Made by a program: the position numbers and the translations under genes
The notes under the pieces: generated by a model
Told to the model about the DNA's origin: nothing
Databases searched by the model: none
The model's input: only the letters and a program-made list of their open reading frames with translations
Shown here: positions 57,584 to 64,000 of the stretch, piece by piece
Position numbering within the stretch: position 1 is the stretch's first letter
Layout of the letters: every line of letters starts with the position of its first letter
NCBI GenBank assembly: GCA_946902875.1
Contig: OX336354.1
Span: 7,289,247-7,353,246 of the forward strand
Source of the DNA: Nematopogon swammerdamellus
Lineage: Eukaryota; Arthropoda; Insecta; Lepidoptera; Adelidae
Direction of reading: 5' to 3'
Length of the DNA: 64,000 nucleotides

Positions 57584-58488
57584 TGTTGGGCACGTAGCTC
57601 AGGTGTGGACTGTAGAAATCACCCGTTCACTTGAGCTGCCAGTCTTCACGGAGCGGTTGCAAGGGCCGGTGACGGAAATCTTTCTTCTCGCTTCCACGGC
57701 GACACAGCGACGGTCTCTTTCTACCGCGGCCGACGCAGACGGGCGTGCGGCGCGGAGAAATCACTCGCGGCGACGGTCGTGGGTGGTGCGATGGGTCGAC
57801 CGTAGGTGTGCTTCGGGCGGTACTGCGACCGTCTCGCTCGCTCGGTGACGCGGCGACGGTCTCTCTCTCTCGCGGCCGGCGCAGACGGGCGTGCGGCGCG
57901 GAGAGATCACTCGCGGCGGTCGTTCACGGGCGGTGCGATGGGTCGACCGCAGGTGTGCTTCGCGTCGTCCTCGACCTATACGCCTCGGGGCGCAGGGAGG
58001 TAGTCCTCAACCGTAACGCCGCGGGGCGCAGGGAGGGAAAGCGTAGCGTAGCGTAGCGTAGCAAGGAAACAACGTTTGTGGTTTTCAGTGTAGCCACGCA
58101 CTGGTCGCACCCGGGACGTACGGGGGTGGAGCACTCGCCGGAGAAGCCGTCCGATCGGCCGAGGGAGTCGTTGCGTTCTGAAGCGAGTCTCTTCCGACTA
58201 TTCGTTCCTCGGTCGACCGGTGCGTCGAGCTCTGCTCTAGACGACTTCTCTTGTTGGATGCTGGGCGAGTACTGACTGAACCGGCCGAAACGCGCTATAT
58301 TTGTATACATGCGGGAGCGGCGCGCGCCGCGGATGCTGCGATCCGGGTTCGCAGATCTCGCAGCGTCCGCGTGGACCAATCACAGCGCGCCGCGCCCGCC
58401 CCCGCGCCTCGGCTCGGTTCATTTCTCCAACTACTTTGGCGAGTGCACATCTCCGTTCGTCCCAAATGAAAACCAGTACGCGGCAACA
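57584..58488 (-). repeat. 3' LTR (complete, 905 bp)
   Basis: Starts TGTTGCCG (minus strand, at 58488) and ends CCCAACA at 57584. It contains GAGAGA/CTCTCT and GCGTA short repeats. The outer edge abuts ...GGGATATGACTCC; the matching target duplication would be on the right, outside the window. Confidence 0.85.
58271..58307 (-). promoter_or_regulatory. LTR promoter: TATA-like box and TCAGT initiator
   Basis: On the minus strand TATACAAATATA (58307-58296) is followed by two overlapping TCAGT motifs (58279-58271), with the initiator A about 30 bases from the start of the TATA box, the canonical distance. An inverted CCAAT box (ATTGG, near 58380) lies upstream. The copy that would drive the element is in the 5' LTR, beyond the window. 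Confidence 0.6.
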
Positions 58489-58746
58489 TATTTATTTTCA
58501 ATATAACTTATATCTATTTTTATCTATCTTATAACTATGCCTACCTATCTTATGCTACATTTACCTATCTTAAGCTAGATCTACCTATCTTAATCTAGCT
58601 TTACCTATCTTAACTAACTTAATCTACGATTTTGTATATGTTTATTTACTTATATTTAACTTATGTTTAACTTATTTATCTTATTTATCTTATATTTACA
58701 TCTTAAAATTACCTAAACTAAGCTATGCCGGCCGCTTCCTACTTTC
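58489..58746 (-). repeat. AT-rich 3' untranslated interior with ACCTATCTTA tandem
   Basis: ACCTATCTTA followed by variable 8-10-base words recurs at least four times (about 58540-58615). Its AT-rich composition contrasts with the GC-rich ORF. The last bases before the LTR are purine-rich on the minus strand, where a polypurine tract is expected. Confidence 0.6.
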
Positions 58747-61700
58747 TCATGCTACGGGGGTGACGACGTGCGCGTCGTGTCCCAGGCCGGGGTCCGTCGT
58801 CGCTGCTCCGGCTGGCCGTCGTCCTGAACATTCTCCCGCCGTCGCTCCCTCGGCGATCTCCAAGTCGGAAGGACGACGCTCCTCTTGATCGGCCGGCGCA
58901 GCAGCTTGTCTCCCGGGCAGACGTCCACGACGCGTACGGCATCGTCTCTTCCGGGGCGGATGGCTTCTATCCTGCCTCGTAGCCAGGTCTTCCGCGGCCG
59001 GCTGGGGTCGGCGACCAGGACTCTTCCACGAAGCTCCCGCCGGTGTTGTGGTAGGGGCGGGCACCCCGGCTCGGCTCGACGACGGCGATGACCACGTCTT
59101 CCTCCGCAGGCGCTCGTCCGCTGTGGCGAGGCTCCCGCCGGTGTTGGAGTCGGTTCTGGCGCTCTCGCGCCCACCGGAGGGGCAGCTCGTCCGCCAGTCG
59201 TGGTGCGCCTGCGTGCAGCGCTGTGGCGCTGTTGTCATCGGCGTCGGTCTGGGGTGGGGGCGGACGTCATGGTGTCGGTTCGCCTCCGTGCACCAGTCTC
59301 TCCATGTCGGCAGCGCGGCGAGCGGCGCGCAGAGGCGCGCGGCGGTGGCGGCGTCGGGCGGCGCGCAGTGGCGCGCGGCGTCGGGCGGCGCGCAGTGGCG
59401 CGCAGCGGCGGCGACGGCGGCGGGCGGCGCGCAGTGGCGCGCAGAGGCGTCGGCGGCGGGCGGCGCGCAGTGGCGCGCAGAGGCGTCGGCGGCGGGCGGC
59501 GCGCAGTGGCGCGCAGCGGCGTTGGCGGCGTGCGGCGCGCAGTGGCGCGCGGCGGCAGCGGGCGGCGCGCAGTGGCGCGCAGAGTCGGGCGGCGCGCAGT
59601 GGCGCGCGGCGGCAGCGGGCGGCGCGCAGTGGCGCGCAGAGTCGGGTGGCGCGCAGTGGCGCGCGGCGGCGGGCGGCGCGCAGTGGCGCGCAGCGGGCCA
59701 GGGTGCCGCGTTCTGCGGCTGGGCGTAGCGACTCGCATGCGGCGAGTCGCTGGCTGGTGGTGCTGACCCTTGCGCTGCTGTAGAGTGCGCCGCCGGCGAG
59801 TTCGGGCGCGGCGGCGCGACGACGTAGGTAGCCGCGATCGGCGGCTGGGCGGGGCGGCTCGCGGTCGGCGAGCCGCGGGCGGGCGGCGAGCCGCGGGCGG
59901 GCGGCGAGCCGCGGGCGGGCGGCGCAGACCATTGCACCGCCTCGGAGTGCGCCGCCGGCGAGTTCGGGCGCGGCGGCGCGGCGATGTAGGCAGCCGCGGT
60001 CGGCGGCTGGGCGGGGCGGCTCGCGGTCGGCGAGCCGTGGGCGGGCGGCGAGCCGCGGGCGGGCGGCGAGCCGCGGGCGGGCGGCGCAAACCATTGCACC
60101 GCCTCGGAGTGCGCCGCCGGCGAGTTCGGGCGAGGCGGCGCGGCGATGTAGGCAGCCGCGGTCGGCGGCTGGGCGGGGCGGCTCGCGGTCGGCGAGCCGT
60201 GGGCGGGCGGCGAGCCGCGGGCGGGCGGCGCAAACCATTGCACCGCCTCGGAGTGCGCCGCCGGCGAGTTCGGGCGCGGCGGCGCGGCGATGTAGGCAGC
60301 CGCGGTCGGCGGCTGGGCGGGGCGGCTCGCGGTCGGCGAGCCGTGGGCGGGCGGCGAGCCGCGGGCGGGCGGCGCAAACCATTGCACCGCCTCGGAGTGC
60401 GCCGCCGGCGAGTTCGGGCGCGGCGGCGCGGCGATGTAGGCAGCCGCGGTCGGCGGCTGGGTGCCGCGACTCGCGATCGGCGAGCCGCAGGCAGGTGGCG
60501 CAGTCCAGTGCGCCGTTGCAGAGTGCGCCGCCGGCGAGTTCGGGTGCGGCGGCGCTGCGGCGGATGGCGCGCAGTGGGGTGAGGCGGCAGCCGGCGCGCA
60601 GAAGGGCGCGGCGGCGGCCGGCGCGTAGCGACTCGCAGTCGGCGAGCCGCTGGCAGGTGGCGGCGTCCATCTCGCTGCTGCAGAGTGCGCCGCCGGCGAG
60701 TTCGGGTGCGGCGGCGCGGCGGCGGCTGGCGCGGAGGCGCCCGCAAACGCGATGGCGTTGGCGCAGCGATGCACCGATCGTGCTGTCGAGTAGGCGCAGC
60801 GCTGTGTGGGCTCGGCCTTCGATGTCCGGCAACCGTGGAGCACCCAGCCCAGCTGGGTCTGCGAAGCAACCGGCTGGTCGCGGCGGCCGCACTTCATCTC
60901 CCGCGAGACTATCAGTGGCCAATTGTCCTGGCCAATGAGTAGTCTCGGGCGTGCGTCCGTGTATGCCAACATCCCGGCGAGCTCCGCGAGGTGGTCGCAG
61001 CCCTCCAGACATTTCTTCGTTATGGTCTGGGGCGGGAAGTTGAGTCGGTCGACGGTCCTTGCACCGATGAGGTCGTGCTCAGTTGTCTCGTATCTTCCGC
61101 GGATGCGCAAGTTGAGGCGGCGCGACGAGTTGCTAGCGACGCGTCCGCCGCCGATGCCCACGACGTGCAGCGGCTCCGTCGTGCCTTGCGCACCCAGCAG
61201 ATCGGCCACGGCGACGTCCAGCATCGTAACCGAGGACCCCTCGTCGAGAAGAGCGAAGACGTCGACGACGCAGCCGCTCGGCCCGCTCAGTCGCACCGGG
61301 ACGATCTTTAGTAAAACCGAGTCCGAGCGGGCGGCGGCTGTGACCGCGGTGGCGGCCGTCTCTTCATTTCTTCGTTCGTGGTGCAGCAGCCGGTGGTGAC
61401 CGAATGTGCAGCCCTGCACCCCACACGGCTTCGCCTTACATTTCGTTCTGCGATGTTTACTTTTGAGGCAGCGAAAACACATTTTGCCTTCCTTGGCCTG
61501 CCGCCAGCGGTCGTCCGTGTCGGCCTCGATAAACTTTGGGCACGACGGAAGATAGTGTGCCTCAGCGCACGTCGGGCACTTCGGCATCTCGTCGTCACTG
61601 GCTTCTTCCTCACTGGCGGCGTAGGCCTTCTCAGCTGGGCGGCGGTCTCTGTTGATGCGGCGGTTCTCACTCGTCGACACATCAGTAGCTGCGGCGGCGT

Positions 61701-62332
61701 CCGGGCGGGCGTACGCGCCGCACTTGCGGGCTTCTTCATTCAGGAAGGCCGCCATTCTCGTTAGTGCGGGGCGGTCGTCGCTCGTCCGGTCTTCATAATC
61801 ACACCACCGGGCCTGACGCAGCGGCGTCAGCTTGTCGACGAGTAGTCGCATCGTTTCGGGGCTGTGCAAATATTGCGGCCGGCCTAGTGCTTCGACCGTG
61901 GCCACAATATTGTGCACTTTATTCGCAAACTCACTTAGATCGTTCGGCGTATCTTTCGGTTTGGGTAAACTTCTTAATTTGTCCATTTCACCCAGTACGA
62001 GGAAGTCCGGCCGCCCGAAACGCTGCTCCAGTGCAGCTAACACGCGGCTGGGCTCCGGCGTTGACAGCATCAGGCTGTAGGCCGCCTCTTTCGCCTTGCC
62101 TCGGAGGCAGCGTCGTATGCGGGCCGCGTTCTCGCCCGGCGAGAAATAATGCTCCGTCTCGCGGTACGCGGCGACGAACTGCAGCCATTCTCCCGCGGAA
62201 CCGTCGAAAAATGGTAGCTCCCGTAGGTATTTGGGCGGAGCACTCGGTCTGCTGTGCTCCGCTCGGCCCAGAGCGGCGGCGAGCATCTCCACTGTTATTG
62301 TCGCAGCGGCGAGCGGCGCGTGCGAGTTCGGT

Positions 62333-62370
<38 letters not shown>

Positions 62371-63378
62371 AGGCGCACAGAGATGCTCGGTCGCGGCGGA
62401 GGCGGAGGCGGCGTGCGGCGGCGCGCTGAGGCGTGCGGCCGGCTGCTCGTCGTAGTGTGTGGCGGCGAGCGCAGCGCAGGGGGGCGTGGCTTCCGCGGCC
62501 GAGGCGCGGGGCGCGTGGAGGGGAGCGGCGGAGGCAGCGTCGGTGGGGGCTGCGTCGCGGGGAGGGGCGACGGCGGCAGCGGTGGGGTCCGCGCGGAGGG
62601 GGGCGGCGACGGAGGCAGCGGTGGGGAGCTCGTAGTGGGAGGCGGTCGGCTGCGCCGGCGCGGCGGCGGACGCGGTGGCGTGCGCTGCGTGCGGAGCGGT
62701 TTCACTCGCCTCCCGCCGGTGTAAATCTGCCTGTGTTTCCACCCATGATGCTACGAGCTCGCTGCGTGCCGCTTCTTGATTATCTTCTTCGTCTGACGAA
62801 TCTTCTTCCTCGCAGTCGCGGAGGCGAGACTCGATGATTTGTGTTTCGAGTCTCGCTTCTTCCTTGTCGAGCCGTGCTTCCTCTCTGGCTTGTCTCGCCT
62901 CTTCTCTTGCGCGTCGCACTTCTTCTTGGCGTGCGCGCAGTAACTCTCGTTCAATTGCGCGCCGACGCACCGACTTTGACGAACGGTCAGAGTGGTTGCT
63001 CCGCCCGTCCTTATCGGTGCGTGCGGACGCCACTCGTTCGAGCGCGGCCGAGCGTGAGGTGTGGCTCGGCGCGCGCGTGCCGCTGTGCGTGCGGGCGCGG
63101 CTCGGTGCGCGCGCGTCGGTGTCGGTACGCGCGCGCTCGCGGATCTCTGAATCCGTCGCGACTGGTGTGGCCGTCGTTTCGTGTGACGACCACGTCTTGA
63201 TTTCTGTCTCCATACTCGTTGGAGGCGCACTTGTAGTCGGCTCCGTCGTCTGGTCGGCGCCCGGTTGCAGCTGCGGTTCGGTCGCCTCTGCGCTCGGGGG
63301 CAGCACTCGCTGCTCTGACGGAGTCGGCACCGGCGTGGTGCGCCCTCGCCCGTTGTTCTGGCTCCGTGTGACTGGCAT
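58747..63378 (-). CDS. BEL/Pao Gag-protease polyprotein with minisatellite-encoded Pro/Ala domain
   Basis: A single frame of 1,543 codons from the ATG at 63378 (MPVTRSQNNGRGR). In order: a basic/acidic coiled-coil-like segment around 150-210; Ala/Pro-rich stretches including a poly-Ala run near 340; a BEL Gag core (DUF1759-type, from PKYLRELPFFDGSAGEWLQF, about 375-560); a CCHC knuckle (CFRCLKSKHRRTKC, about 632); an aspartic protease (DUF1758-type, ALLDEGSSVTMLD near 708, LIGQDNWPL near 813, LGWVLHG near 845). From about 862 to 1362 the normal Pol start is replaced by two kinds of repeats (hexapeptide GSPPAR units and RHCAPP units). The last 180 residues read an old integrase end in the wrong frame. 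The protease keeps D-E-G-S, a known BEL variant of the active site. That the ORF is still open over such GC-rich repeats suggests selection or youth. Confidence 0.85.
58866..59032 (-). pseudogene. Integrase C-terminal (DUF5641-type) remnant in another frame
   Basis: A different minus-strand frame gives GRVLVADPSRPRKTWLRGRI, then VRVVDVCPGDKLLRRPIKRS. This V-x-D-P, W-x-x-G-R-I, V-R-V-V-D-V, L-R-R-P-I pattern is the C-terminus of BEL/Pao integrase. It is out of frame with the long ORF, so it is no longer made as such, and marks the right border of the internal deletion. Confidence 0.8.
59310..59705 (-). repeat. Coding minisatellite, RHCAPP units
   Basis: GGCGCGCAGTGGCGCGC recurs eleven times (twelve with a variant), giving ARHCAPP separated by 2-6 small residues. 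Unit lengths keep the reading frame. Confidence 0.9.
59783..60790 (-). repeat. Coding minisatellite with units in multiples of 18 bp
   Basis: GAGTGCGCCGCCGGCGAGTT starts units at 59783, 59945, 60107, 60251, 60395, 60521 and 60683, spaced 162, 162, 144, 144, 126 and 162 bases. All are multiples of 18, the length of the internal GGCGAGCCGCGGGCGGGC word (GSPPAR). The protein repeat includes RPNSPAAHSEAVQWFAPPAR. Confidence 0.92.
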
Positions 63379-63386
63379 CTCCAATC

Positions 63387-63404
63387 CGGCGAACGATAGG
63401 ACCA
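63387..63404 (-). promoter_or_regulatory. Probable primer binding site (tRNA-Tyr-like)
   Basis: Two bases inside the 5' LTR, the minus strand reads TGGTCCTATCGTTCGCC, followed by GGATT. TGG complements the CCA of a tRNA. TGGTCCT and CCGGATT both fit the 3' part of tRNA-Tyr as I remember it, with a few extra bases between. Confidence 0.5.
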
Positions 63405-63406
63405 AA

Positions 63407-64000
63407 TGTTGGGCACGTAGCTCAGGTGTGGACTGTAGAAATCACCCGTTCACTTGAGCTGCCAGTCTTCACGGAGCGGTTGCAAGGGCCGCTGACGGAA
63501 ATCTTTCTTCTCGCTTCCACGGCGACACAGCGACGGTCTCTTTCTACCGCGGCCGACGCAGACGGGCGTGCGGCGCGGAGAAATCACTCGCGGCGACGGT
63601 CGTGGGTGGTGCGATGGGTCGACCGTAGGTGTGCTTCGGGCGGTACTGCGACCGTCTCGCTCGCTCGGTGACGCGGCGACGGTCTCTCTCTCTCGCGGCC
63701 GGCGCAGACGGGCGTGCGGCGCGGAGAGATCACTCGCGGCGGTCGTTCACGGGCGGTGCGATGGGTCGACCGCAGGTGTGCTTCGCGTCGTCCTCGACCT
63801 ATACGCCTCGGGGCGCAGGGAGGTAGTCCTCAACCGTAACGCCGCGGGGCGCAGGGAGGGAAAGCGTAGCGTAGCGTAGCGTAGCGTAGCAAGGAAACAA
63901 CGTTTGTGGTTTTCAGTGTAGCCACGCACTGGTCGCACCCGGGACGTACGGGGGTGGAGCACTCGCCGGAGAAGCCGTCCGATCGGCCGAGGGAGTCGTT
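63407..64000 (-). repeat. 5' LTR, partial (R/U5 side)
   Basis: Matches 57584-58172 with one substitution (GGGCCGCTGACGG against GGGCCGGTGACGG) and one extra GCGTA unit. The promoter part lies beyond 64000. Confidence 0.9.
63417..63443 (+). other. tRNA-Tyr-like D-arm and anticodon-arm words in the LTR end
   Basis: On the plus strand GTAGCTCAG and GGACTGTAGAAATC follow each other. They match, from memory, the D-arm and the GUA anticodon arm of tRNA-Tyr, with the bases between them deleted. The same words are in the 3' LTR at 57594-57620. Confidence 0.45.

Larger units (their letters stand above)
57584..64000 (-). mobile_element. Non-autonomous BEL/Pao LTR retrotransposon, 5' LTR cut by window end
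   Basis: Two direct copies of an LTR (57584-58488 complete; 63407 to beyond 64000) bracket a 4,918-bp interior transcribed on the minus strand. The LTRs run TGTTGCCG...CCCAACA in that direction. Over the roughly 590 bases that can be compared I see one substitution and one 5-bp copy-number change of GCGTA, so the insertion is recent. The interior codes for Gag and protease but has no room for reverse transcriptase, RNase H and integrase core. Composition is strongly GC-rich against an AT-rich neighbourhood. Mobilisation would need enzymes from an autonomous relative. Confidence 0.9.

Noticed and set aside
59310..60790. CRISPR-like regular repeat array
   Set aside because: Repeats are contiguous coding minisatellites in a eukaryotic retrotransposon without unique spacers.
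59235..61012. Long Arg/Pro-rich minus-strand ORFs in the other two frames of the BEL repeats
   Set aside because: They arise from the same minisatellite read out of frame and have no domain.
59048..62837. Many long plus-strand ORFs opposite the BEL ORF (for example 59048-59728, 59770-60582, 61764-62429)
   Set aside because: They are shadows created by GC-rich repeats on the other strand; they contain no motif, while the minus frame holds Gag, knuckle and protease.
63382..63443. Functional tRNA-Tyr gene
   Set aside because: The halves are in swapped order and parts are missing; no cloverleaf can form.

Overview
The window reads as nuclear DNA of a moth or butterfly (Lepidoptera). The background is AT-rich, with many TAGGTAGGTACCTAC-type runs, TCAGT initiator motifs and a dense mix of insect transposable-element remnants (Tc1, mariner-like, hAT, PIF/Harbinger MITEs, Helitron-like, RTE, CR1-like, Jockey-like, Penelope-like, BEL/Pao). 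No prokaryotic gene organisation is present. The species cannot be named from sequence alone.

The only host gene I can support is on the + strand. It encodes the N-terminal part of a class-V aminotransferase (cysteine-desulfurase-like, PLP-dependent) protein. Exon 1 (3586-3748), exon 2 (55260-55395) and exon 3 (56000 to about 56177) join in consistent phases (1, then 2) and give one continuous family-like protein. Intron 1 is therefore about 51.5 kb and makes up most of the window; almost everything annotated between 3749 and 55259 sits inside it. A second copy of exon 2 follows the first in a 151-bp tandem duplication. The rest of the gene lies beyond the window or is interrupted by it.

Layout: 1-1511, a Tc1 element with an intact DD34E transposase, cut by the window start. 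1512-3340, LINE tail, SINE-like repeat and unrecognised DNA. 3340-3748, TCAGT-rich promoter, short uORFs and exon 1. 4-13.2 kb, MITEs, inverted repeats, RTE tail and a 5S-derived scrap. 13.8-20 kb, a 550-bp tandem array with nested LINE and hAT insertions and an inverted outlier pair. 20-25.1 kb, hairpin, TTAA-flanked MITE, hAT element with an 8-bp target duplication, Jockey-like fragment and Harbinger MITE. 25.7-27.9 kb, Helitron-like remnant and a palindromic mariner-like element. 28-57 kb, scattered repeats, a Penelope-like fragment, a broken Jockey-like LINE, a diverged segmental duplication, a CR1-like LINE end and exons 2-3. 57,584 to the window end, a very GC-rich BEL/Pao element on the - strand.

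The most unusual object is the BEL/Pao element. It has near-identical LTRs and one uninterrupted 1,543-codon ORF with Gag, zinc knuckle and aspartic protease. The reverse transcriptase, RNase H and catalytic integrase are absent, and a Pro/Ala-rich domain encoded by minisatellites stands in their place. A scrap of the integrase C-terminal domain survives in another frame. It looks like a young non-autonomous, Gag-carrying retrotransposon. Its LTR/primer-site junction also carries pieces resembling both halves of tRNA-Tyr. Family names rest on recognised motifs and remembered family features, not on database searches.
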